Shown in pieces: positions 55,214 through 64,000 of a DNA stretch of 64,000 bases; within the stretch, counting starts at the first letter, position 1, and each line of letters begins with the position of its first letter. A program made the translations under genes and the position numbers. Under the pieces are notes generated by a model. The model made no database searches and was not told the origin of the DNA. It saw nothing but the letters and a program-made list of their open reading frames with translations. This stretch comes from Auriscalpium vulgare (taxonomy: Eukaryota > Basidiomycota > Agaricomycetes > Russulales > Auriscalpiaceae), in assembly GCA_019915015.1 (NCBI GenBank), contig JAHBBC010000019.1:868001-932000 (forward strand), in the 5' to 3' direction.

Positions 55214-57405
55214 CTACTCGTCGACGTCCATGGCGACGGCCTCCGCGGAGGCAGCACCCTCCTCAGCAGCCGCCTCGCTGCTCTCCTCGTCCGTCGCGAC
55301 TTCCCCGCCCTCGGCCACAGCGACGCCCGCGTCGTCTTCTTCCTCCTCATCCTCCGCATCGGCAGCACCGTCCGACGGTTGGTCGACCTCGTCGGGACCG
55401 TCGCTCTTGGCTGCGACTACGTCGTCCTCCTCGCTGCTCTCCTCGTCCGTCGCGACTTCCCCGCCCTCGGCCACAGCGACGCCCGCGTCTTCTTCTTCCT
55501 CCTCGCCCGTCGCAACTTCCCCGCCTTCGTCACCATGGTCGGCCGCAGCGTCCGACGAACCCGCGACGGGAGCCGGGCTGGCACGACCCGAAGCGTGGTC
55601 GTCCTCCTCCTCGTCGGGACTCGGCGGCTGGTCGGGGACGGCGAGCTCGTCTTCGTCCTCGTCGGAGTCGGCGGGATCGCCCGGCGTCGAGGCGGCGACG
55701 GAACTCGGCGGGATGGTGGCAATGGCCGGCGAGTCGGGAGCGTGGGCAGCGCTAGGCCCGGCGATGGGGGAACCAGGCGGCGAGGGAGAGGGAGCGGCGT
55801 CGGAGCCGGGGACCTCGGACGTGTCCCGCGCCCCGTACCGATGAGTCAACTGCGCCCAGCGAAGGAGGAGGCGGTCGTGGCGGTGCGGCCAGGTGAGGAG
55901 GACGGTCCGACTGGCATCGAGCTCCGCCTGGACGAGGGCGATGGACTCGGCGCCCTCGGGGAAGCGGTCGGCAGCCGGGAGCGACTCGAACCGACCGACA
56001 TCCGCGTCCACAGACGACAAGACCTCGGCCAGGAGCTCGCGGGCGCGGCGCGGGGGATCTGTGAAAGGGGACCAGAGTCGTCAGAGAGGGGACCGGCGAG
56101 AGACGGGGGAGCACCCACCCATGGAGTCGGCGGACGCGAGCAGGTCCTCCAGCAGGCGGGCGGTGGACGACATCGCGGCGGCACGAGGTGCCGAGCGAGA
56201 CCGCGGGGCACGAGAAGCAGCCCGCGAGCGGCCAGGACGCCCGCGGTTGGAGCGGGGAGGGGGAGCGAGCGGTCGCGTACCGTCCGCGAGCACGGCGCCG
56301 GAGCAGGATTTTCGCTGCGCGCGGCAGCGGATGCACTTCGAGGGTCGGTGCGGCTTGAACTCGCACCGCTTGGGCCCTTGCTTGAAGTTCGTGGCACAGC
56401 GGGTGCACCGGGTGGCAGTCTGCGAAACGAGGGGCGTGAGTCAGAGCGGGTACAGCGGAAGGATGGCGCGACTTACCTTGAGGCGCTCGCCGGCGTAGCG
56501 CTCAGTGTTCGTGGGGCGGCGGTCCGACTTGTGGAACATCGCATCGCCGTCCTCGTCGACCGCCTCCGACAGCGAGTCGTCGAGGCCGACAGGAGGCGAC
56601 GGCGACGAGGCGCTACGGCGGGAGAGGGCGGGCGCGACGGAGGCGGGGGTCAGACGGCCCCTTTTGGTGGGGCGACCACGGGCGGAGCGGGGGCGAGGCG
56701 GCGAACGGGGAGACGATGTAGGCGCGGGCGAGCGCGACGCGCGGCGCTTCCCCGCGACCTTGGCAGACACCGAAGCGGTCGACACATCGGTGCGCGCAGC
56801 GTGGCGCTCACCCCGAGCAGAACGAGGGGACGCAGGGGGTACAGCGCGCGGCAGCACAACCTCGACACGGTTGGCGGGCACGCGGCGAGCCTGTGAGCGC
56901 AGCCGGGGGCGTGTTAGCGGCGATATAGGCAAGACGGGAAGCTGACGCACCTTGGGGCGACCGGTACGAACTGGGCGAGTCTCCGCCTCCACGTCCCCTC
57001 CAGCGACGACAGCGGGCGGCAGAGTAGCGGCGGGTCGGGTAGGCGGCGGGGCGGACGCGGGGGCGTCGACGGCGTCCTCGTCCTCCTCCTCGTCGTCGAG
57101 GGCCTGGTGCGGCGGACGGACGGCCTCCTCGAGGGCGTAGAAGCGCGCCCGCGCCGCGGCCGAGAACGTAACGCCGCGATCACGAGCGTCGTGGTAGGTG
57201 CGCTGAGCGGCGACAGACAACGAAGAGTTAGCGGGGTTGGCAAGGACTGTGAGAGCGGGCGCACCATGAACTGGCGGACTTGGGGCCGCAACAGAGCGAG
57301 CTGAGGCTCGGCGGTGGCGTCGCGAGCCATGCCCGCCAGCAAGGCGTGCTGGGCGTCCAGCAGCGCGCGGGTGGCAGCGGTGTCGGCGGCGGATGCGGCG
57401 TCCAT
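55214..57405 (-). CDS. Antisense gene A of element 2 (six-cysteine cluster protein)
   Basis: ATG at 57405 (MDAASAADTAATRALLDAQH). Exon 1 is 47 codons, then RTYHDARDRGVTFSAAARAR, a Pro/Arg-rich basic region (ARRVPANRVEVVLPRA; KRGRLTPASVAPALSRR), then an exon with the cluster CTRCATNFKQGPKRC then CIRCRAARKSC, that is C-x2-C-x10-C-x9-C-x2-C-x6-C, next to SCSGAVLADGTRPLAPPPRS. The last exon begins near ADVGRFESLPAADRF and ends in a long acidic repeat tail (EGGEVATDEESSEE) at 55214. Introns are short GT-AG. The spacing is close to fungal Zn2Cys6 clusters (C-x2-C-x6-C-x5-12-C-x2-C-x6-8-C) but with a longer first loop. Basic plus acidic regions suggest a nuclear regulator (inference). Confidence 0.8.
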
Positions 57406-57894
57406 GGGGAAAGGAATCGGGGTGTCGAGGGAGGGAGCGAGTGAGAGGGGAAGGAGGGAAGAAGGGCGACGGCGACTTCGCCACAGGCGCACGAACAATG
57501 GCGCGTGCGTGGGAGCGACCGGCCGCGTGGCCCGGCCAGAGCGCTGGTTTTGCCTCCGAGCGCCCACGACGCCGGGTCGATCCGCGATCTGATCAGCGAT
57601 CGTTGATTTGATCCCGCGACAGGCCCCGGACCGGTGCGGGACGCCACGCGCGGCTCCGACGCCGCGTGGCGGGCACGTGTTGCTGGCGCGAGCGAAATCG
57701 CACAAGTCGTTGGCGCCCGCCCCTCCCACGGGGCGCGACCACGGTACACTGGCGTCGCACAAGCGGGTAACGCGTCGCAAGTTCAATACTCGTATTGGGA
57801 GGCATTCAACGACGTACATGCGGGCACAAGGCACTACACTAACGCGGGCTCTTTCTTTCCCTTTATCTCCCGACGCTCCGACAGTGCGACGACG
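57406..57894. promoter_or_regulatory. Spacer between antisense genes A and B
   Basis: 489 bp with no gene; holds the promoter and 5' UTR of A and the 3' end of B. No hairpin-PPT module found here. Confidence 0.4.
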
Positions 57895-59076
57895 CTACAG
57901 CGTGGCAGGATCGTCACGCGGGATACGCCCCTGCTGATTGAGGCGCCCCCGAGTCGCACCCCCGCCTCGACGACCACGGTGCGCGTTTTGCCAACCCATC
58001 GGGACTGCGCGGAACGTCACGACCTCGTCCAAGAACATCGTCGGGTCGCTGTGGACGTCGGCCAATAACTCGGTGGGGAGGTTCGACGCGAGGATAGCGC
58101 TCTCAATGGCGGTGCGCGCATGAAGACTGTCGATAGTGGTGGACCACTGCAAGGCGTCGCGCAGATACGCGGCAGCGGCGGCCTCCAAGAACCCATCCGC
58201 AGAGTCAAAGGCGTCGGCATACGGACCCCAGCGACCACGCGCGCGGCGGTCGTCGGGTCGCGCAAGTTGCGCGATGGTGCCGTAGATCGACGCCAAGGTC
58301 GCCACGGTCTCGGTGGTGTGGGTAATGAGCGTATCGGACAGAGGGTGCGCGAGGGTACGCAGGAGGTCGGGGAGGGATATGCCGGTGGTCGAGTAGGAGA
58401 GGCGATGGACCTCGGACAGGAGGGCCTCTTCCCCGCCGTTCAGGCGCTGAAGAGCCGAAGCGCAAGCATTCATGCCGGCAATGAACTCCGCGTGGACTGT
58501 CGCGTCGATGCCCGCTCCGCGACCGGTGGGATGAGCGGCCAAGCAGAGCTCACCAAGGCTGCGACGGTACTGGGGAACGGACGTGCGGCCCGACTCAAAT
58601 GCGGCCCACAGGGCGCCCTCGCAGAGGCGCGAGAGCTGGCGAGAGTGGTCGCGATTGTTCGGGAAGGTGAATCCAGCGATCGGGCGAACCGAAAATGTCG
58701 GGTCGAGAGGAGCGGACGTCGGAGGCGCGAGGTCGCTGATGAGGTTACCACCCCATTCAGCAAACGCGGCGCGCGACTCGGGGGACACAGTGAACAGCGT
58801 CTCGAAGACGGGGCTGACAATTGCCTGGACAAGACGAAGGACGGATGGCTTCGCAGTGTTATACACTTCATTCTGGATAAGCGCGACACGGACGTGAGCG
58901 GGGATCGCAACGACAGCGCGAGGACTTACGTAGAGCGTAGCAACCTTGCGACCCCACTCCTCCCGAGCCAGAACCAGGGTCTCGACGGGAGCGGTCTCCA
59001 GGTCAATCGCGGGCGGAGTGAGGAGTAGCCCGACAAGGGCGAAAGCACGCGCCTCAAGGGTGAAACTGGACGACAT
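57895..59076 (-). CDS. Antisense gene B of element 2, function unknown
   Basis: ATG at 59076 (MSSSFTLEARAFALVGLLLT); exon 1 is 49 codons, intron 58929-58873 (donor GTAAGT), exon 2 58872-57895; 374 residues. Segments: PAIDLETAPVETLVLAREEW, SVLRLVQAIVSPVFETLF, LSRLCEGALWAAFESGRTSV, DEVVTFRAVPMGWQNAHRGR and a basic Gly/Arg tail (RRGGGATRGR). Aligns by eye with B' (367 aa) along its length, with the intron at the same place. The first exon also resembles those of C and C' (LL...P..DL..A..E....EW..KV). No motif of known function; mostly helical with a basic, possibly nucleic-acid-binding, C-terminus. Confidence 0.82.
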   Translation of the reverse strand: MSSSFTLEARAFALVGLLLTPPAIDLETAPVETLVLAREEWGRKVATLYVSPRAVVAIPAHVRVALIQNEVYNTAKPSVLRLVQAIVSPVFETLFTVSPESRAAFAEWGGNLISDLAPPTSAPLDPTFSVRPIAGFTFPNNRDHSRQLSRLCEGALWAAFESGRTSVPQYRRSLGELCLAAHPTGRGAGIDATVHAEFIAGMNACASALQRLNGGEEALLSEVHRLSYSTTGISLPDLLRTLAHPLSDTLITHTTETVATLASIYGTIAQLARPDDRRARGRWGPYADAFDSADGFLEAAAAAYLRDALQWSTTIDSLHARTAIESAILASNLPTELLADVHSDPTMFLDEVVTFRAVPMGWQNAHRGRRGGGATRGRLNQQGRIPRDDPATL

Positions 59077-59171
59077 GGTCGGAGGCTGGGTCGCACGCAC
59101 CGACCGCACTCGTTATGTAGGCCGTCGGAAACCCGCCGCGACCCGATATGCCGGGGTTTGGCCGGAGAATT

Positions 59172-59213
59172 TGCGTCTGAGGACAGGCGCAGATTTCAGT
59201 TGGGGGGAGGATG
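59172..59213 (+). promoter_or_regulatory. Internal hairpin-PPT module between antisense genes B and C
   Basis: Stem TGCGTCTG / CAGGCGCA (8 pairs including one G-U) with loop AGGA (59172-59191), then GATTTCAGTTGGGGGGAGGATG. Lies about 100-135 bases upstream of the start of B on the minus strand, so it could be part of the B promoter, an internal plus-strand primer, or both. Confidence 0.75.
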
Positions 59214-59498
59214 GTCAGTCACGAGCGACGAGGAGAAAGATAGGGATTTTCTCGGCGACGGGTGACCAGCCTGCGCAGGGTGCACGAGGAACAAGTAGCC
59301 AGAAGGGAGCGGGACAAGACAAAGTCAGAGCCGACCACGCGCAACCGAATCCGCGATCCATCAGAACACGGTCGGAGACCGCGCGACGCTATGAGTCGCC
59401 CACGCAGCGAAACGCGACGATCATTGCTATGAGACATCAGGGGCCACAGTTCTGTGCGATTCATGGCGGCCGGAGAGACCATTTACAGAAGGGGTACA

Positions 59499-60727
59499 CT
59501 ACTCGCGACTGCTCGCGATGTCGCTATCACTATCGCTGCGGTAATCCACTATCGCGCCGACATCGCCGACCACCACACGCTCCATCACAGCGACATTATC
59601 CCCGACACCCCCGGCGTCCACGGGATCGCCCTGCATCTGCTCGTCGGAATCGACACCGCCGGCATCGTCGTCAACCAAGCCGACACCCTCACCGGCGGGC
59701 AAGGCGGGGAGCCCCGACAATACACGATGGCGCACAAAGGTCACCAAGAGGTTGTTCGTGTAAAGGTCGGGCTCGGTCGGGGCGGCTGGGAAATGGCGCA
59801 GAACGTATGCCGCAGTCACTGCGTACTCCAGGAAGAGTCGGGTTGCGTGCTCGAGGGAGAGGCAGGGGTCGCGAACGATGGCTAACAGGTAGGGAGCGTC
59901 GGCCCAAAGGGCTTGCAGATTGGCGACGTTCTCCGTAGCCCCAGCGAGCTCCTCGACGGTCTCGCGGTACACGGCCTCGAAACGAGCTAAAAGACGCGCA
60001 CCCAGTCCGCCGAGGTTGCGACCGTACTGCGTGGGGGGCGAAATGGGCCAAGCGGTCGACTCGCGGGCGACGTAGTCGGGAAGGAAAGCGGTCCCACCAC
60101 GCGAGTGGCGAATGGAGAGCGCGGAACATTCCAAGGCCTCTCGGAGGACGTACGCGACCCACGTCTGGTTGCCCAGGGGACGGTCATCGGGGATGGCGGC
60201 ATGGAAAATGGCGAGCTCGCGCAAGTACGACGCGACCGAGCACCCGCGTTTGCGAAACACGACCCAAAAAGTTCTCCTCAACCAGCGTCGCGGTCAGCCG
60301 AACCTTGGGGGCGTCAAGTAGGTCGACCCGATCAACAACGGAGGTCCACGGGTGCAGCTCGGTCGTAGGGAGCGGGGCGGGACGAAGAAAGCGCCCCGCC
60401 CACGAGCGGAAGCGATCCTCGACCTCGGGTACGAGGAGGATGGCGTTCTCGAGTATCGGCATGAGGATGCGCTCGGCGAGGGGGATGATCAGCCTGGGGT
60501 CGGAATCGGTGATGGATTCCTACAGCCGATGGGAGCGGACGGTTAGCGCGACAACGGGGCGGAAAAGAGGGGAACCGTACGATGACAGCCAACACCTCCT
60601 GTGCCCAACGCTCGCGCGATTCGATCGCTTCGGCGGCTGCTGCGAGCGGGAAGTCCGCGCTGGGGGCCCGACCCAGGTGGTACAGCAAGAGAGTACCGCG
60701 ACGGTACGTGTGGGGAGACCAGGTCAT
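59499..60727 (-). pseudogene. Antisense gene C of element 2, with a one-base frameshift
   Basis: ATG at 60727 (MTWSPHTYRRGTLLLYHLGR); exon 1 is 49 codons, intron 60580-60520, exon 2 from 60519: ESITDSDPRLIIPLAERILM, RFRSWAGRFLRPAPLPTTEL, KVRLTATLVEENF. At an A5/T5 run (60266-60270) the frame shifts and continues GCSVASYLRELAIFHAAIPD, LWADAPYLLAIVRDPCLSLE, FVRHRVLSGLPALPAGEG and an acidic end (DYRSDSDSDIASSRE) with a stop at 59499. C' of element 3 reads through the same point without a break. So C is inactivated by a slip or the assembly has an error. A TATA-like TGATAAAGGC lies about 78 bases upstream on the minus strand. Confidence 0.75.
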
Positions 60728-60838
60728 GATGGTGTGTGGGGGGGGGTTGGTTGGTCGGGCGGGCGGTGCGACGCTACCTGACGACTCATCGAGACGGCGC
60801 GAGGGAGCCTTTATCAGGAGGGGCCATCCGGGGATTCG

Positions 60839-60876
60839 CCGACTGAGGGCAGTCGGTAGCTCAGTTGGGGGGAGGA
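60839..60876 (+). promoter_or_regulatory. 3' polypurine tract plus hairpin, element 2
   Basis: Stem CCGACTG / CAGTCGG with loop AGGG (60839-60856), then TAGCTCAGTTGGGGGGAGGA abutting the 3' LTR (TGATGGG at 60877). This is the genuine plus-strand primer position. Confidence 0.9.
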
Positions 60877-61732
60877 TGATGGGACCCGCAGCGCTACAGG
60901 CACCGAAACGGACCAATCACACCGCTACACCAAGACACACACCCCCGAGACGCCCCACAGGCGTCGCGGCACCGGCACGACCACGGGACAGCACAAAGCG
61001 AGCGAGCGTCTGGGGAGGAGACGGAGAGCCGAGGTAGGGAGTCGGAACGGTCGGGCGCGGAACTTGGTAGGACGCGTAGGAGCGCAGACGCGTGGGAAGA
61101 GCTGACGAAGCAGCGGTATATAGACGCGATTCGACTTGTTGTAGGGACACTTTTGGACCTTGGGCCTACACCCGAGACTACACCTTTCATTCCTGCTTCA
61201 CAGAGAGCATCGCACGACGCGACACAGCCAGACCGCTGGGCCGACACGATGCCTTAAACCAGGAAGCCGTAGCGACATCCAGGTCGCGCCACCTTTGCGA
61301 TACCACGGGCTACGCTGCCCCGACTCAACCACAGACTGGAGTGATACAGTGTGGTAGGTTTTATGACTGACGTTTATATTCCAGGATAGCGACTCGGACG
61401 GTACAAGCGCGGGGACACAGGTCGGACGGTCGGACGGCAAGGGCGACTCCGCAACTAGGACGGACCGGCGGCGACAGACGGGAGGGTCGCACCGAATAGT
61501 GTGGGAAGAGACGCAACGTGCGACGGTCGGACGGGAGCGGAGAGAGAGAGAGAGAGGGAGAGGGCCGCAGGACGAGGGCAGGACCCGCGGGGTCCTGGGT
61601 GGTTTGTTCGGGGCACGGTCGCGATCTTGGGTTTCTTCCTCCGACCCACTACCTCTTGGGCCAGCGGTTGGCTGCTCGCTCCCTCCATTTCTATCGACGT
61701 TCCCGGGGCCTCCCCCAGGGTTCATCTCATCA
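60877..61732 (+). repeat. 3' LTR of element 2 (full length)
   Basis: 856 bp, TGATGGGACCC...CTCATCA. Contains TATATAG at 61117-61123, a candidate TATA box absent from the 5' LTR. The tail includes an AGAGAGAGAGAGAG run (61541-61556) and is identical to the 5' LTR. Followed by the target copy GCGC (61733-61736). Confidence 0.93.
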
Positions 61733-62023
61733 GCGCCCGCGTAGCGAGCGATTCCTGTAATTTGCCCAAGGCGCCCTTAGGGCCCAGTAATGCCATTCCG
61801 TTCCCTATCCCTTCTTCTTGACTCGCGCGCGAACGCTCGCTAAGCCGTGTGAAGGTAAGCGCCGCACCTGTCGCGGCCCGGCGGGCCCGCTCTGCTTCCA
61901 CGTCGGAAGCAAAAACCCACACGCTGGCGCGGCGCCCCGTCTTAACGCGACGCGTTGCGCCTCGACCTCTCCGTCTCTCTCTTTCCTCCCCTCACCTCTC
62001 CCTATCTCCCCCCTTCCCTGGCC

Positions 62024-63724
62024 ATGTCTGCGTTCTCCCGCCCTATCAACCTCAGGAAACGGCTGTCCGCCGTAGAAGCGCTCGTCGCCTCCCTCCCCAC
62101 AGTCGACTCCGCCCACTACGGCGAGTTCGCCGCGAACTGGGAGTCGGCCACGGTGAGTGCCCACGGCCTCTCGCTCCCGACGCTCTGCTGACCCTCCCTT
62201 GTGTCCAGTCCGCCTATGCTGAGGTGCTGGGGGAGGACCCCCCGCCGTCCGAGGTGCTGGACAGGATCGGGGCCGTGTCCGCCGTTGTCGACGCCTGGCC
62301 GTCCTCCGGCCCCTCCCCCACGCCGTCCTCACCCGCCATCCCCTACTCCACTCCCGTCGCCGCTCCCCTCTCCCGTCAGGCTGGCAAGCGGGCCCGCGCC
62401 GACAGTGCCCTCCCCGCGCCTTCTGTCCGCCCCCCGGTCTCCTCCACGCCTCACCGCGCCGCCGCCCGCGCTTCCCCGCCGCCCACCAAGCGCAACCGCG
62501 AGTCCGCCCCCTCCGAGGCTGACGCCGAGGCCGAGGTCGACGAGCTAGATGAGGCGGGGGACCCGCAGGAGCCCGTCGCGCAGCGCACCCGCGGCGCCAC
62601 CAAACTCCCCGCCCCCCGATCAGTCCCCGCCGCCGCCAAGTCGAAGGGCAAGGGCAAAGCCGTCCGCAGTTCCAAGCGCCCTGCCAACGTCCCCTCCGGC
62701 TCCCTCGTGCCTCCGCCCGCCGCCACTGTCCCCTCTTCCGAGGCCGGCTCCCCCGCGCCCGCCGCCGACCCTTCCACCTCCGTCAAGGGCGCCAAGATCC
62801 CCGTCGCTGACACCTTCCCGGGCCGCCGCCTTCAGGTACGTCGCCCTTTTCTTGTCCGTCGTGTTGCGCCGCTCACACTCCGACCCTCAGGCTTCCGCCC
62901 CCTGCTACCGCTGCGCCACGATGGACTCCCACCCCACGTGCTTCTTCACGGACGTCAGCGGCCGCCAGTGCCATCGCTGCTTCGTGGGCCACCACAAGTG
63001 CGACGACGGTGTCCGCGGGACGCACTTCTACGTGGTGGGCAGCGACGGAGTCTCGCAGGATGTCGACCCTGCCGGCATCCATGTCCGTCCCCGGTCCTCC
63101 GCCTTCGACTGGGCCGACCACCCCGGCCCTGCCGGCGCCGTCCCCATCCTCCGCCACGACTCCCCGCCGCAGCTTTTCCGGACCTACAACGCGCTCACGG
63201 AGGAGCTCAACACCATCAGCGTCAACTACGCGACGCTCGACGCCCGGGCCCGCGGCATCGTCGCTGAGCGGAACTGGGTCTGGCGGACCCTGCAGCAGCT
63301 CGGCGACCCCGCGTTCCCTGCGCCTGCCGGGGGCCTCATCTCGCCGCAGGTTGGCCCCTTCGATCCGCCGCGCCGCATCCCTCTCCCTGCTCCCCCCGCG
63401 TCGCGCGCCGCTTCTCCCGCGCCGGCCAGGCCTGCCTCGCGCCTCCTCCTCGCGCCACCCTCGTCGGCTCTCATCGCCTCTTCCCTCCCGCTGCTTAGCG
63501 CCGCCGTCGTGCCTCTCGTTGGTCGCGCCTCTCGCCTTCCTTCCCCCGTGCCTCCGGTTGCTCCCGCTGCGCCCTTCTCGCCGCTCGCCTCTGCCGCTCC
63601 TCCCGCGTCGGACCCTGCCCCCGGCCCTACCATGCCTACCGCCGCCGCTCCCTCCTTCGAGGATGTCGGCACGCCGCCCTCCGCCGCGGCTGATGGTCCC
63701 GCTGACCCCGCGCCCGCCGCTTAG
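62024..63724 (+). CDS. Antisense gene A' of element 3 (six-cysteine cluster protein)
   Basis: ATG at 62024 (MSAFSRPINLRKRLSAVEAL); exon 1 is 43 codons (to 62152), intron 62153-62208, exon 2 62209-62835, intron 62836-62890, exon 3 62891-63724: 529 residues. A basic/Pro-rich middle (KSKGKGKAVRSSKRP) precedes the cluster CYRCATMDSHPTC then CHRCFVGHHKC, i.e. C-x2-C-x8-C-x9-C-x2-C-x6-C. A helical segment follows (RTYNALTEELNTISVNYATL) and then a long Pro/Ala/Ser tail. Same plan as A (element 2) and A1 (element 1). Likely nuclear zinc-binding protein; target unknown. The upstream region 61745-62023 holds its promoter. Confidence 0.82.
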
Positions 63725-64000
63725 CCGCTTGCGAGCCTTCTTTAAAAGGAGTCGCCCCTGCTTCAACAGCAGAGGGCCTTGGTGCTTTGATGCGGGGGGC
63801 GTTCCTCGTGTCCTAGGTGGGGGTTTCGGCGTCTCGCTGTCGTGTTGTCCGCTCGTTATCGGTCTGTTCATAGTTGTTCGCTATCCGTCGCTACCTCTTT
63901 GCTGTGTACATAGAATTCGCTATCCTGCTATGTTGTGAATAGAGTCCATTGCTTGTGTCACAGTGTGAGCGTGTCCTATCGCGTTTCCGGCGCGACCTCA
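63725..64000. other. 3' flank of A' to the right edge
   Basis: No gene; probably 3' untranslated sequence. If element 3 follows the plan of element 2, a hairpin-PPT module and the 3' end of pol (minus strand) should begin at or just past the edge. Confidence 0.4.

Larger units (their letters stand above)
47364..61732 (+). mobile_element. Ty3/gypsy LTR retrotransposon, element 2 (14.4 kb)
   Basis: LTRs 47364-47992 and 60877-61732, TGATGGGACCC...CTCATCA, flanked by GCGC (47360-47363 and 61733-61736). PBS at 47997 and PPT ending at 60876. Gag-protease and pol on the plus strand, then a ~5.9-kb segment with three minus-strand genes (A, B, C) before the 3' LTR. Outside a 227-bp deletion in the 5' LTR the two LTRs appear identical, so insertion is very recent. 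Pol has a one-base frameshift and the 5' LTR lacks its TATA-like segment, so this copy is probably not autonomous now. Confidence 0.95.
43813..64000 (-). mobile_element. 3' portion of a third gypsy element (element 3), split by element 2, running off the right edge
   Basis: Not seen as a full element. The support is: a PPT-hairpin module (44471-44509) in minus orientation directly abutting an LTR-like end TGATAGG (44470); three antisense genes C', B', A' in the same order and orientation relative to that PPT as C, B, A of element 2; and exact insertion of element 2 inside B'. In element 2 the order from the 3' LTR is C, B, A, module, pol. A matching module and pol on the minus strand should therefore lie just beyond 64,000. 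Confidence 0.7.

Noticed and set aside
55031..56896. 621-aa plus-strand ORF
   Set aside because: Shadow of antisense gene A: high GC gives long stop-free frames. The minus strand has the cysteine cluster and coherent introns.
55214..60727. Antisense genes as ordinary host genes trapped by chance
   Set aside because: Three elements have the same type of genes at the same position and strand, two with identical order, and all lie between pol and PPT/LTR. Chance capture is unlikely, though an ancient host origin of the cassette is possible.

Overview
The window is a TE-dense accessory region of a filamentous fungus, almost certainly an agaricomycete basidiomycete. The evidence is: spliced genes with very short introns (about 44-61 bases), a KDZ (Kyakuja-Dileera-Zisupton) transposase with its CxC2-type cysteine cluster next to a TET/JBP-like dioxygenase, Ty3/gypsy retrotransposons with FIDD reverse transcriptases, and an argonaute remnant with basidiomycete-type exon structure. 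Few host genes remain: a partial unknown gene at the left edge, a decayed acetyl-CoA synthetase fragment, and a multi-pass membrane protein gene at 6.1-7.7 kb.

Layout. 1-8.4 kb: sparse host sequence with small repeats. 8415-36882: Ty3/gypsy element 1 (gag-pol on the minus strand, 4-bp target duplication CCGC). Its 3' LTR (left) is split by a 1346-bp hAT-like element (9806-11151). Its 5' LTR (right) is split by a 14,376-bp KDZ transposon (21534-35909) with ~958-bp inverted arms, a TET/JBP gene, a KDZ transposase and two minus-strand genes of unknown function. 36.9-43.7 kb: repeats, three unknown genes, and the C-terminal end of an argonaute gene. From about 43.8 kb to beyond the right edge: the 3' part of a third gypsy element (element 3, minus strand), split by gypsy element 2 (47364-61732, plus strand, 4-bp target duplication GCGC).

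Main novelty. All three gypsy elements carry spliced genes between the end of pol and the 3' LTR, on the strand opposite to gag-pol. Element 1 has one (11915-13880); element 2 has three (C, B, A; 60727 down to 55214); element 3 has the same three in the same order (C' 44599-45847, B' from 46190, A' 62024-63724). The A-type genes share a six-cysteine C-x2-C-x8-10-C-x9-14-C-x2-C-x6-C motif reminiscent of Zn2Cys6 regulators. B and C types look like diverged paralogues. All seven have a first exon of 43-50 codons ended by a phase-0 intron. Second, each element has a short perfect or near-perfect hairpin with a GG-containing tetraloop just 5' of its polypurine tract. This hairpin-PPT module also occurs internally: inside pol of element 1, and twice within the antisense cassette of element 2. 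Stem sequences differ between copies while pairing is kept, which suggests a selected RNA structure tied to plus-strand priming.

How parts fit. The sense genes (gag, protease, RT/RNase H, integrase) are a normal Ty3 set. The antisense cassette would add self-encoded proteins made from separate promoters; their role is unknown. Limits: splice sites and homologies were judged by eye, no database search was run, and names such as A, B, C and elements 1-3 are mine.
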